Virus record (IMG/VR): IMGVR_UViG_3300009314_000913
Span: 1-24,576 of that record
DNA length: 24,576 bases
Origin: a virus
Direction: 5' to 3' (one strand)
The first letter of the stretch is position 1; each line of letters opens with the position of its first letter. Below the pieces are notes generated by a model, which saw only the letters and a program-made list of their open reading frames with translations, had not been told where the DNA came from and made no database searches. A program made the position numbers and the translations under genes. Shown here in pieces: positions 8,077-15,459 of this stretch.

Positions 8077-8154
8077 GAATTGGCGTGCCAAACTGCGCGT
8101 GAAATCGAGGTTCACTCGGATTTCGCTCCGGCTGAAAGACGGGAGGTCGAGAAG

Positions 8155-8604
8155 GTGACTCGGGCCGAGGTGCTTCGCGAGGTGATCTGTGTGCATGGGC
8201 GCGAAGGCGCCGCCGCTCACCTGGCGCTCTTCGCCAATCGGCGCTGGCTTCCCGTCGAGACGGCCTACGCGCGGGAAGTCGCCGCCGAGCGTGACCGCGG
8301 CCTGCGTCTGGGCCAGGTCGGCATGCTCGACAGCAATGGGGCTAATCCCGCGCTGATTCTTCGGCTCTTCGTGAAGGCATGGCGGCGCTTCCAGGCGCTT
8401 GGCCTCGACGTCGTCTATGTGGCGGTGGCCCCTGATGACGTCTCCTTTTACCTGCGGATCCTCTTCGAGCTCGCCGGCTGGGGCCGGCGTCCCTGGGATT
8501 TCGCTGACTATGCTTCCGTCGAGGTGGTGCGGCTGGACGTCCGGAAGGCGTATCTCCGCGCGGGGGGAACACTTCGACGGCGGTTCATCGAGGAGGTGGT
8601 CTGA
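8155..8604 (+). CDS. Small acyltransferase-like protein (function uncertain)
   Basis: This encodes 149 residues from GTG 8155, chosen because GGGAGG at 8141-8146 sits 8 bases upstream and because the open frame before it looks non-coding. The sequence has LRLGQVGMLDSNGANPAL, a long helix, then VVYVAVAPDDVSFYLRILFE. This pattern recalls GNAT-fold N-acyl amino-acid synthase (FeeM-like) proteins, where a strand ending in a histidine- or aspartate-containing loop precedes the F/Y-Y..LF helix. The match is by eye and weak. The gene ends with a stop/start overlap onto an ATG at 8604 that now runs antisense to the integrase. Confidence 0.55.
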   Translation: MTRAEVLREVICVHGREGAAAHLALFANRRWLPVETAYAREVAAERDRGLRLGQVGMLDSNGANPALILRLFVKAWRRFQALGLDVVYVAVAPDDVSFYLRILFELAGWGRRPWDFADYASVEVVRLDVRKAYLRAGGTLRRRFIEEVV

Positions 8605-8725
8605 TGCTGACCATGAGTCTGGCAGCTTGCGACCCTCGTCCTGGGGCCGATATGTGTGCTTCTGCGTGCTGTAGGGTCGACTGTCTCTCACTGTCGCTTG
8701 GCTGTCTTCGCCAGGAAGGAGCGCC

Positions 8726-8749
8726 GCCCCAGGCCGTGAAGCCTGGGGC
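8726..8749 (-). terminator. Hairpin downstream of integrase
   Basis: GCCCCAGGC (8726-8734) and GCCTGGGGC (8741-8749) form a perfect 9-bp stem with a 6-base loop, about 30 bases past the integrase stop. There is no clear T-tract on either side, so it may be a weak, factor-assisted or bidirectional terminator between the two converging genes. Confidence 0.5.
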
Positions 8750-8777
8750 AGGCGCGGGATTCGGCGAGTTGGCGCGA

Positions 8778-9662
8778 TCACAGCGCCTCCAGCGCCTTGG
8801 TGAGCGCCTCGCTCGGCTGATGGGTGTAGCGCACGGTTGTCGAGATGTTCCGATGGCGCAGCGCCTCCTGGACGGTGCGCAGGTTGCCGGTCCGCTCCAG
8901 GAGATGCGTGGCGAATGTGTGGCGCAGGCCGTGGACGGTGACTTTCTTGGCGATGCCTGCGCGTTCGAGCCACTGCTCGACGACAACCTCGGCCTGGCGC
9001 ACGGAAAGCCGCTCGCGCCGGTTGCTGAGGAAGAGCGCCTGCGTCTCGGCCAGGACCTGCTTGCGTCGCTTGAGGAACGCGCCCAGCCGCCTTCGCGTCC
9101 GCGCGTTCAGGAAGACCTTGTGGGTCTCGCCGCCCTTGGCGGTGATGGTGACCTGCTTCTCGGCGACGTTCACGTCGGACAGGTCCACGCCGACCGCCTC
9201 GGAGACGCGCAGGCCGGTGTTCAGGATGAGGTCGATGAGGCCCGCGTCCCGGTGGGCCTTCGCGCCCTTGGTCCGGTCGATGAGCCTGAGCAGCCGCTTC
9301 TTCTCCTGGACCGTGAGCACGTCGGGCGCGGGTCGGCGGCGGTGCTTGAGCCGGATGGCCGCAGCCGCATTGGCGGGGACGATGCCCCCGTCGTGCGCCC
9401 AGCGGAAGAATGCCTTGACGCTGGTCTTCACCTTGTCCACCGAGCCGGGAGCTTTCGGCGTCCCGTCCGGGCGCTTGGCCACGGCGTCGCTCGTGAGAAA
9501 GGCCGCGAGGGCGTCGGGCGTGACGCCCTCGACGGCGGTTCCTCCGCCCATGTGATCGGCTAGCATCCCCAGATCGCGGAGGTAGCTTGAGATGGTGTGT
9601 GGTGAGTTGCCATTGGCTTCCAGGTGTGTGCGAAAGCGCTCAATCGCCGGTCTGAGCTGCAT
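8778..9662 (-). CDS. Tyrosine recombinase / phage integrase
   Basis: This is a complete 294-residue tyrosine recombinase of XerC/D-like size, expected to integrate or excise the element by strand exchange. The N-terminal SAM-like core-binding domain spans about 1-100. The catalytic residues are all visible: R152 in TGLRVSE, K176 in the beta-hairpin, H244 and R247 in VHGLRHTF, H270 in LRHRN and nucleophile Y279 in VRYTH. It overlaps the upstream gene for a stand-alone core-binding domain by 23 bases, so the two form one reverse-strand operon. It lies between the small- and large-terminase genes, an uncommon position for an integrase. Confidence 0.95.
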   Translation of the reverse strand: MQLRPAIERFRTHLEANGNSPHTISSYLRDLGMLADHMGGGTAVEGVTPDALAAFLTSDAVAKRPDGTPKAPGSVDKVKTSVKAFFRWAHDGGIVPANAAAAIRLKHRRRPAPDVLTVQEKKRLLRLIDRTKGAKAHRDAGLIDLILNTGLRVSEAVGVDLSDVNVAEKQVTITAKGGETHKVFLNARTRRRLGAFLKRRKQVLAETQALFLSNRRERLSVRQAEVVVEQWLERAGIAKKVTVHGLRHTFATHLLERTGNLRTVQEALRHRNISTTVRYTHQPSEALTKALEAL

Positions 9663-10026
9663 CGGGGTTATCCTCCTGTTGCTTGCGGCGGCGCTTGGGC
9701 ATGGCGTCCTTTGGGAAGGCGACCGTCTCGACCATCCCCTGGGCCTGCGCCCACTCCAGAAACATCCTGAGCACGCGCACGATCTGCTTCACGGTCGGCT
9801 CGGCGCGATCTTTGCCATTGGGCTTCTTCAGGAGCGCGTCGCTCTTGAGGAAGCGACCCACGTCGGCGGGTCGGATGGCGGTCAGCTTCTTGCCCTCGCC
9901 GAAGAAGCCTGTCACGACGTCGAACTGCCTCCGGTACGTGTCCACCGTGCGCTGGTTCTTCGCGGCGGCCTTGAGCGCCTCGAAGTACTTCGGCCCGGCG
10001 TCCTTGAGCGTGGTCTGGCTCGGCAT
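9640..10026 (-). CDS. Stand-alone integrase core-binding domain protein
   Basis: The 128-residue product contains only a SAM-like, core-binding domain of the tyrosine-recombinase type and has no catalytic R/H/R/Y domain. Its segment FLKSDALLKKPNGK...FLEWAQAQGMV parallels FLTSDAVAKRPDGT...FFRWAHDGGIV in the downstream integrase, so it probably arose by duplication of that domain. The tail is very basic (PKRRRKQQ). The start at 10026 was chosen over an upstream one because AAAGGAG precedes it. Overlap with the integrase suggests coupled synthesis. It might bind att sites as an accessory or regulatory subunit; this is inference. Confidence 0.75.
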   Translation of the reverse strand: MPSQTTLKDAGPKYFEALKAAAKNQRTVDTYRRQFDVVTGFFGEGKKLTAIRPADVGRFLKSDALLKKPNGKDRAEPTVKQIVRVLRMFLEWAQAQGMVETVAFPKDAMPKRRRKQQEDNPDAAQTGD

Positions 10027-10188
10027 CTCTTTCTCCTTTGCAGCCAGGTTCCTGGCGGCTCGGCGCGTCGTCTCGCTGACGGCTCCATCGCCTCTTCCGC
10101 CGGACACATACACGCTCTATTCGCAGCGGATAGCAAGGGGAAAAATGAGCGATTTCGGGCCTTTTCACGGGTCGCAGGAGGTGCGTGC

Positions 10189-11859
10189 ATGGCGCAATGC
10201 AAGGCGACGCGAAACGACGGCACGCCCTGCCGGGCGGCGGCCCTGACCAGCGGCGACTACTGCTTCGCCCACGATCCCAGCCGGCGGGCGAGCTTCCTGA
10301 ACGCGTCGCGCCGAGGCGGCAACACGCGGGCGCGACAGCTTTCCAAGCAGGACAAGCGCGCCATTGCCCGCCGCCTTGCCGACCCCGTGCTCTGGGGCGA
10401 GCACTACCTGCGCAACCAGGACGGGTCGGCCCGACACTACTGGCCCCATCAGGCCGAGGATCTGCGCTGCGAAGAGCGCAACGTCATCCACCTGGATGGC
10501 CGCGCGGTCGGCAAGACGGTCTGCCTGGCCACGGACCTGCTGCACTTCGCCTTCATCACGCGTGGCGGACACGGACTCGTGGCCGCGCCGCATCAGGGGC
10601 ATCTCGACACCATCATCGAGGAGGTGGAGTTTCAGCTTCAGGCCAACGAGGACCTTGAGAGCAGCATCGCAACCAACAGCCAGGGACGGCCCAAGATCGT
10701 GCGGAAGCCATACTTCCGGATCGAGTTCAAGAACGGCTCGGTCATCTACTTCCGCCCCGCCGGCGCGTATGGAGACGCCTTCCGGTCGCTCCACGTCGAG
10801 CGCGTGTGGGTGGACGAGGGCGCGTGGCTGTCCGAGCGGGCTTGGCGCGCTTTGCGGCAATGCCTCAAGGCCGGCGGTGTCCTGCGCATCTACTCGACGC
10901 CCAACGGCCTGCGCAAAACGACCTACTACCGCCTGACCCAGACGCCGACGTGGAAGGTGTTCCGCTGGCCGAGCTGGCTGAATCCTTCCTGGAACGCCGA
11001 GCGCAAGGCCGATCTGCTGGAGTTCTACGGCGGCAAGGACACGCCCGGCTGGCAGCACGAGGTCGCTGGCGAGCACGGGAAGCCCAGCTACGGCGCGTTC
11101 AACCTGGAGTACCTCAACCTCTGCCGTGTGGATATCGAGGAGTACCGGAAGATCGTCATCACCGGCGCGGAACTGTCGGGCTGCGACACCGAGGGAGAGG
11201 TGTTTGACCGGCTGGAGATGATGCTGAACCTTGCGCCCCAGGACGGAACCTTCTGGATCGGCGGCGACCTGGGCTACACCAACGACCCGACCGAGCTTGT
11301 GGTCTTCAGGGAGACGCGCGACGAAGACCGGACGCGCGCCAAGCTCGTGCTGCGCATCCACATGGAGCGCGTGGCCTATCCGCATATCTCCGTGGTCATC
11401 GCGCTACTGGATCGCTACTTCGCTCCCGCGGGCATCGGCGTGGACCGCGGCGGCAACGGCTTGGCCGTCGTGCAGGAGTTGACGACGCTGGACAAGTTCA
11501 AGGCGCAGGAACTGGACAAGCGGCTCCACGGATACGACTTCGGCGGCTCCGTCACCATCGCCCTCAAGGACGGCGAGCCGCTCAAGAAACGCGCGAAGGA
11601 GTATATGACCAGCCTCATCAACCGCGCGCTCCAGCGGCGCGAGTTGCTGCTTCCGGTGGATGACATCGAGATCGAGGACGAGTTCACGACGCAGACCTAC
11701 ACGCTGTCCAACGGCAACGTCGTTTATTCCAAGGGCAACGACCACGTCGTGGACGCCGTGCGTTGCGCCATGCTCGTGCGCGACCAGGAGCGGCTCGACC
11801 GGATCTCGGAGGTCGTGCCCTGCGTGATGCCCGTGATGACCGACCCCGTGTTCATATGA
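10189..11859 (+). CDS. Phage terminase large subunit with N-terminal zinc finger
   Basis: This 556-residue protein is the ATP-driven packaging motor and DNA-cutting nuclease. ATG 10189 follows AGGAGG and is preferred over the much longer open frame that runs antisense to the recombinases. A C4-C14-C25-H28 zinc module opens the protein. The ATPase has a variant Walker A, DGRAVGKT (103-110), and Walker B VWVDEG with D209 and E210. The RNase H-like nuclease shows D360 in GGDLGYTNDPT, D419 in GVDRGGNG, and D518/D522 in GNDHVVDA. Fusion of a zinc finger to the motor is unusual and is shared with the gene at 7146. It is followed within 30 bases by the convergent vapC gene. Confidence 0.9.
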   Translation: MAQCKATRNDGTPCRAAALTSGDYCFAHDPSRRASFLNASRRGGNTRARQLSKQDKRAIARRLADPVLWGEHYLRNQDGSARHYWPHQAEDLRCEERNVIHLDGRAVGKTVCLATDLLHFAFITRGGHGLVAAPHQGHLDTIIEEVEFQLQANEDLESSIATNSQGRPKIVRKPYFRIEFKNGSVIYFRPAGAYGDAFRSLHVERVWVDEGAWLSERAWRALRQCLKAGGVLRIYSTPNGLRKTTYYRLTQTPTWKVFRWPSWLNPSWNAERKADLLEFYGGKDTPGWQHEVAGEHGKPSYGAFNLEYLNLCRVDIEEYRKIVITGAELSGCDTEGEVFDRLEMMLNLAPQDGTFWIGGDLGYTNDPTELVVFRETRDEDRTRAKLVLRIHMERVAYPHISVVIALLDRYFAPAGIGVDRGGNGLAVVQELTTLDKFKAQELDKRLHGYDFGGSVTIALKDGEPLKKRAKEYMTSLINRALQRRELLLPVDDIEIEDEFTTQTYTLSNGNVVYSKGNDHVVDAVRCAMLVRDQERLDRISEVVPCVMPVMTDPVFI

Positions 11860-11887
11860 GGAGGAAGGAATGCGTCTGAAGTCGGCC

Positions 11888-12262
11888 CTATTGCTTTGCC
11901 TTGTACTTCACGCCGGGGAGGCCATCGAAGTCGGCGTCCTGCGTCCAGACCACGGCGTCGTGAGCGCGAGCCGTGGCCAGAATGACGCTGTCGGCCATGG
12001 GCAGCTTCAGGTCGGCGCTGATCCGTGCGGCGGTAAGGGCCGTCGCCGTGTCCAGCGAAACGACCCGGCCTTCCTGCATGTTCGTGACGGCTTGCAGGGC
12101 GGCGGTCTCGCCACGCTGTTGAAAGACGCGCTTGAAGACCTCAAGGAGACAGATCGTCGGCACCAGCAACCGGTCTACATCCTCGATGGCCTTGCCGAAG
12201 AACTTCGCGTTCGGTCCGTCCGCGAAGTAGTCGAGCCAGCCGCAGGAGTCGACGAGATTCAT
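11888..12262 (-). CDS. vapC: PIN-domain toxin, VapC-like
   Basis: This 124-residue PIN-domain protein has the acidic residues expected of VapC ribonucleases: D5 in VDSCGW, E41 in CLLEV, D91 in MADSVILA, and D109 with D111 near TQDADF. VapC enzymes cut tRNA or rRNA to arrest growth; the target here cannot be predicted. It overlaps the AbrB-type antitoxin gene by ATGA and shares its promoter. It lies on the opposite strand to the phage structural genes, consistent with accessory cargo that helps maintain the prophage. Confidence 0.92.
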   Translation of the reverse strand: MNLVDSCGWLDYFADGPNAKFFGKAIEDVDRLLVPTICLLEVFKRVFQQRGETAALQAVTNMQEGRVVSLDTATALTAARISADLKLPMADSVILATARAHDAVVWTQDADFDGLPGVKYKAKQ

Positions 12263-12465
12263 ACCCGATCCTCGTCACGTGGGACGTCCGTGTCGATCCC
12301 CTTCAGGAACCCCCGCATTTCGCGCATCTTCCGAACCGGCACCAGTTCGATGCGGTCGCCGTATCCGAAGACGCGGACCTTCTGGCCGGGGCGAATGTGC
12401 ATGGTCTCACGAACGTCCTTGGGAATCACGACTTGGTACTTGGGCGAAATGGTCACGGTATCCAT
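12259..12465 (-). CDS. vapB: AbrB-family antitoxin, VapB-like
   Basis: The 68-residue product starts with the SpoVT/AbrB swapped-hairpin pattern (TISPKYQVVIPKDVRETM, then LRPGQKV-like IRPGQKV) and ends with a charged tail that should mask the toxin. ATG 12465 is fixed by GGAGG at 12471-12475; the much longer upstream extension of the frame runs through the promoter and is rejected. Antitoxins of this type repress their own promoter, and the promoter lies immediately upstream. Confidence 0.9.
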   Translation of the reverse strand: MDTVTISPKYQVVIPKDVRETMHIRPGQKVRVFGYGDRIELVPVRKMREMRGFLKGIDTDVPRDEDRV

Positions 12466-12495
12466 GGCAGCCTCCATCGATAAAGGGCTGGTTAA

Positions 12496-12524
12496 ACGAT
12501 ACCACGTTCGATCTGCTTTGGCAA
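12496..12524 (-). promoter_or_regulatory. Promoter of the VapBC module
   Basis: On the - strand, TTGCCA (12519-12524) and TATCGT (12496-12501) are 17 bases apart, about 30 bases upstream of the antitoxin ATG. An imperfect TGGT/ACCA symmetry overlaps the -10 region and could serve as the antitoxin operator. Confidence 0.6.
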
Positions 12525-12576
12525 GCATGAACTCAGAACAGGCGGGCGCTCGTTTCCGCCAGGAGGCCCATGCTGC

Positions 12577-12915
12577 GTGATTCGTTTCCACTACTACGAC
12601 CTGTGCAAGGCCACGAAGATCGGCCGCGTAACCGTGCCGCGCGGCACGCCAAGCTGCCACGTCTACTCGACCGACGGCCTCGACGAGCTGCTGGACTGGG
12701 GACGGAAGCGAGGGTTCGTGGCCGACTGGCTTCAGGACTCGCGCGGCTTCGTGCATTTCGTCGCCTGGGGCGGCCTGCTCAAGCACTGCGGCGAAGGCGT
12801 GGCCTATCACGTGTTCATGCGAGACGTGGCGACCACACGGCTCAACCGACCGTCCAGGCGCGGGCGGCCGTGTTGTGGTGAGAAAAGGAAGCGCCAAAGA
12901 CAAGGGAGGACGTGA
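12577..12915 (+). CDS. Hypothetical protein
   Basis: This encodes 112 residues from GTG 12577, 10 bases after AGGAGG at 12561-12566. The core includes GTPSCHVYSTDGLDELLDWG and WLQDSRGFVHFVAWG; the arrangement loosely resembles small DUF4031-type proteins, but the match is not secure. The C-terminal 20 residues are very basic and contain a CC pair. It begins the downstream + strand cluster of holin-like, lipoprotein and head genes, after the VapBC insert. Function is unknown. Confidence 0.65.
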   Translation: MIRFHYYDLCKATKIGRVTVPRGTPSCHVYSTDGLDELLDWGRKRGFVADWLQDSRGFVHFVAWGGLLKHCGEGVAYHVFMRDVATTRLNRPSRRGRPCCGEKRKRQRQGRT

Positions 12916-12916
12916 G

Positions 12917-13171
12917 ATGGCTGAGAATGGAAACGGCAAGGCTGTGTCCCGCTGGGCGAGCCGGCGATTCCTGCTGGCCGCGGTGGGCATGGTGGTGGCG
13001 ATCCTGGTCACGTTGGGCAAGCTCGCGCCGGAGCAGACCGACGGCGCGGTCCAGGTCATCGTCGGCGCGGCGACTCTGGTGTTGAGCGTCGTCGGCTACC
13101 AGGTCACCGAGGCGTCCGTGGACAAGGCCCGCGCGCAGAACGGCAACAATGAGCAGGAGGGCAACCGATGA
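12917..13171 (+). CDS. Small membrane protein, holin-like
   Basis: This 84-residue protein has two probable membrane segments: RFLLAAVGMVVAILVTLG (about residues 15-32) and VIVGAATLVLSVVGY (about 47-61), joined by a short polar loop and followed by a charged tail. The layout fits a class II phage holin or another small phage membrane protein. ATG 12917 follows GGGAGGA. It overlaps the lipoprotein gene by ATGA. A holin role is inferred from size, topology and the lipoprotein neighbour; no endolysin was found nearby. Confidence 0.6.
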   Translation: MAENGNGKAVSRWASRRFLLAAVGMVVAILVTLGKLAPEQTDGAVQVIVGAATLVLSVVGYQVTEASVDKARAQNGNNEQEGNR

Positions 13172-13641
13172 TGCGGAGAGCACTCTGGCCCCTGCTTCTG
13201 GTCGCCGCCGCCGGCCTTGCCGGCTGCACATCGGCGCGGGGCACGATGACGGCGATTGACGCGGCCCATCGCGGCGTCGTGGCCGAGGAGCGGATCGTCG
13301 AGGCGTACCACCAGGCGGTCATGGAATCCTTCGGACAGGCGCGCGCGGCGCACGTAACCGAGGCCAAGCACATCGTGGACCGGCTGGCCGCACAGGAGCA
13401 GCTGACCGCCGATGTGGTCAAGGATGGATTCGACCGCCTCCTCGCCAACCTGGACGCCGTCGAGGCGAGGCGGGCGAAGTTTCACGAGTTGCATCGGCTG
13501 GCCCGCCGAAACAGCGCCGCTGTTCTGGAGGCGCTTAGGGTCGCCGATAGCCTGACGGCTCAGAGCGCCGCGATGCAGCAGGAGATCGAGGACCTGCTCG
13601 GCAAGACCGTCGAGCGCGTGAAACAAGGAGGCGACCGATGA
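13168..13641 (+). CDS. Predicted lipoprotein, possible spanin-like protein
   Basis: This 157-residue protein starts with a basic, hydrophobic signal peptide ending in the lipobox LAGC, with C20 as the lipidated residue. The mature part is almost entirely alpha-helical and probably forms coiled coils (for example VKDGFDRLLANLDAVEARR). Lipoproteins next to holin-like genes can be outer-membrane spanins, but the length and helical content are not specific. It overlaps the previous gene by ATGA and the following one by ATGA, so translation is coupled. An AGGAGG site precedes it. Confidence 0.75.
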   Translation: MMRRALWPLLLVAAAGLAGCTSARGTMTAIDAAHRGVVAEERIVEAYHQAVMESFGQARAAHVTEAKHIVDRLAAQEQLTADVVKDGFDRLLANLDAVEARRAKFHELHRLARRNSAAVLEALRVADSLTAQSAAMQQEIEDLLGKTVERVKQGGDR

Positions 13642-13910
13642 ACACGAATCGAGACGACCTGCTCAAGCAGGTGCAGGAGCTGCGCGCCGAAGCCGAGAAG
13701 GCGGGTCTCGTTGCGTCCGACCCGTGGGTGTCCCTGGACGCCGTGTGGAAAGGCCCGGACGTGGACCTGGAGCGGATCTCCGTGATCGGCGAAGAGACGC
13801 TCGACGCCGTGCGCCAGGCGTGCGCCGAAGGCAAGGCCGACACGAATCTGCTCACCAAGGCCCTGGACTTGGCGAAGCTGATCCTTCCTGCGGCCCTGAT
13901 GGCGCACTGA
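13638..13910 (+). CDS. Small hypothetical phage protein
   Basis: This encodes 90 residues, with an N-terminal helix of heptad-like spacing (LLKQVQELRAEAEKAG) and a weakly hydrophobic C-terminal helix. The ATG overlaps the lipoprotein stop and follows GGAGG. It lies 16 bases before the portal gene, in the same operon. No conserved motif was recognised and no role can be assigned. Confidence 0.65.
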   Translation: MNTNRDDLLKQVQELRAEAEKAGLVASDPWVSLDAVWKGPDVDLERISVIGEETLDAVRQACAEGKADTNLLTKALDLAKLILPAALMAH

Positions 13911-13926
13911 GAGGAGAGGAAGTTAC

Positions 13927-15459
13927 TTGACCCAGCAGGCGACAGCACAGGCTGAACATCCCGAGACCACGGTGGTGGCCCTCGGCCCGGAGTATCTGGC
14001 CGCAGTCGCGGCGCTCGACGCCAGCGCCTTCGACAAGCTCCAGGTCGAGGAGGCCATTCCCGCGACGTGGGAGGAGCGCGCCAAGCTGGCATGGGAATAC
14101 TACACCGAGGAACCCATCGTCAAGAACGCGGTCAATGCTTGGCGCACGTTCGCCATCGGCGACGAGATCACGCTGTCCTGCGATGACGAGGACGTGCAGG
14201 CCGACGCCGTGAACTTCGCCAGGCGCGTGGGTCTGGACAAGTTCGCACGGGACATGGTCTTGCAGATGCTCGTCAAGGGCGACTGCCTTGGCTACAAGAC
14301 CTACACCGAGGACGGCAAGGACATCGACGCCATTCAGTGCGTCAATCCGACGTCGGTGAAGATGTCCTATGTCCAGGGCGTGCTGACGGAGGTCCGCCAG
14401 TATCCAGAGGAGACGGGTGCCATCGGCGAGGGCATCGAACTGCCCCTGGAGCAACTGACCCACCTCAAGTGGGACGCGCCGTCCTTCTCCCCGCGCGGCA
14501 ACAGCATGGTCCTTCCGGCCTTCAGTTCCATCGCGCTCCTGCGCGACTATCGCAAGAGCGAGCAGGCCATCGCCAAGCGCTGGACCACGCCCCTGCGCTT
14601 CATCCGTGTGGGCGGACAGTTCGGGTCGAAGCTCATCATGCCCGACCAGGGGATGCTGGAGCGCATCCGCGACATGGTCAACAAGATGGACCTGAAGGCG
14701 GGCCTCGTAGTGCCGTTCTACTGCGACGTAAAGACCTACGGCACCGAGGGCGAGGTCCTCAACACCGAGGCCAAGGTCAAGGAGATCAAGGAAGACATCA
14801 TCGTCGGCCTCGGTCTGGCGCGAAGCATCGTCACCGGCGACGGCCCCAACTTCGCCACGGCGTCGGTGTCCATGCACAAGATGATCGTCATGCTCGGTGA
14901 AATCAAGCAAGCCGCTCGGGGGCTGGTTCGCTGGGTGCTCGACGACTGGCTGGAGATGAAGGGCTACTCGGACAAGACCATCGAGGTCATCTTCAACGAT
15001 CTCGATCTCACCGACGAAGTGGATGTACGTAAGCTGCTCATCGAACTCTACGACCGTCGGCTCATCTCGAAGAAGAGTCTTCAAGTGCGCATGGACCTCG
15101 ATCCCGAGGTCGAGGCCGAACAGGGCGAAAAGGACCGGTCGCAGATCGACGTGACCGACGAGAAGCGGATCAAGCCCGTGGTGGACATGGTGAACGCCGG
15201 GATCATGTCGCCCGAATACGCCCAGGAGTTGCTGGGGCTTCCGCCGGAGAAGAACCGTCAGGATGCCGCGCTCCAAGGCACGGCGTCGCAGCTTTTCTCT
15301 TTGGCAGACGTGCCCGACGCCATCTGCGACGAGTGCGAGTACTTCGACGAGGACACGAACTTCTGCAGCGTCCGTGAAACCGAGACGCGGTTCGACAACA
15401 ACGCGTGCCGCCACTTCGAGAACCACGTGCGAAGCGAGGAGTGCGCCGAATGCCGCTGA
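13927..15459 (+). CDS. Phage portal protein with C-terminal cysteine cluster
   Basis: The 510-residue product has the features of the portal ring through which DNA enters the head: EERAKLAWEYYTEEPIVKNAV near the N-terminus, a wing and clip region, VNKMDLKAGLVVPF, and GLGLARSIVTGDGPNFATAS. The size is typical. The start is a TTG at 13927 following AGGAGAGGAAG. The last 45 residues add cysteines C467, C470, C480, C494, C506 and C509, forming one or two possible metal sites, which is not usual for portals. It overlaps the MuF gene by 10 bases. Confidence 0.85.
   Translation: MTQQATAQAEHPETTVVALGPEYLAAVAALDASAFDKLQVEEAIPATWEERAKLAWEYYTEEPIVKNAVNAWRTFAIGDEITLSCDDEDVQADAVNFARRVGLDKFARDMVLQMLVKGDCLGYKTYTEDGKDIDAIQCVNPTSVKMSYVQGVLTEVRQYPEETGAIGEGIELPLEQLTHLKWDAPSFSPRGNSMVLPAFSSIALLRDYRKSEQAIAKRWTTPLRFIRVGGQFGSKLIMPDQGMLERIRDMVNKMDLKAGLVVPFYCDVKTYGTEGEVLNTEAKVKEIKEDIIVGLGLARSIVTGDGPNFATASVSMHKMIVMLGEIKQAARGLVRWVLDDWLEMKGYSDKTIEVIFNDLDLTDEVDVRKLLIELYDRRLISKKSLQVRMDLDPEVEAEQGEKDRSQIDVTDEKRIKPVVDMVNAGIMSPEYAQELLGLPPEKNRQDAALQGTASQLFSLADVPDAICDECEYFDEDTNFCSVRETETRFDNNACRHFENHVRSEECAECR

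Larger units (their letters stand above)
7710..8154. other. Non-coding interval with repeat array
   Basis: This 445-base stretch lies between the zinc-finger gene and the next supported start. One frame is open through it, but the product is low in predicted order, has no recognisable motif, and a strong ribosome site sits at its end instead. It holds an inverted repeat at 7797-7816 and a regular AAGCAGT array at 7963-8076. Its position between terminase-related genes makes a packaging, origin or operator site possible. Confidence 0.55.

Noticed and set aside
7678-8154. N-terminal extension of the acyltransferase-like gene
   Set aside because: The extension has no protein-like pattern and passes through the AAGCAGT array, while a strong ribosome site supports the start at 8155.
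9592-10188. N-terminal extension of the large terminase
   Set aside because: It is antisense to the recombinase genes; ATG 10189 has an AGGAGG site and begins directly with the zinc module.
12466-13059. N-terminal extension of the VapB-like antitoxin
   Set aside because: It would cover the promoter and run antisense to two + strand genes; the AbrB domain starts exactly at ATG 12465.
13852-15426. Long - strand open frame of 524 codons
   Set aside because: It is antisense to the portal gene, with no recognisable domain and no ribosome site seen.
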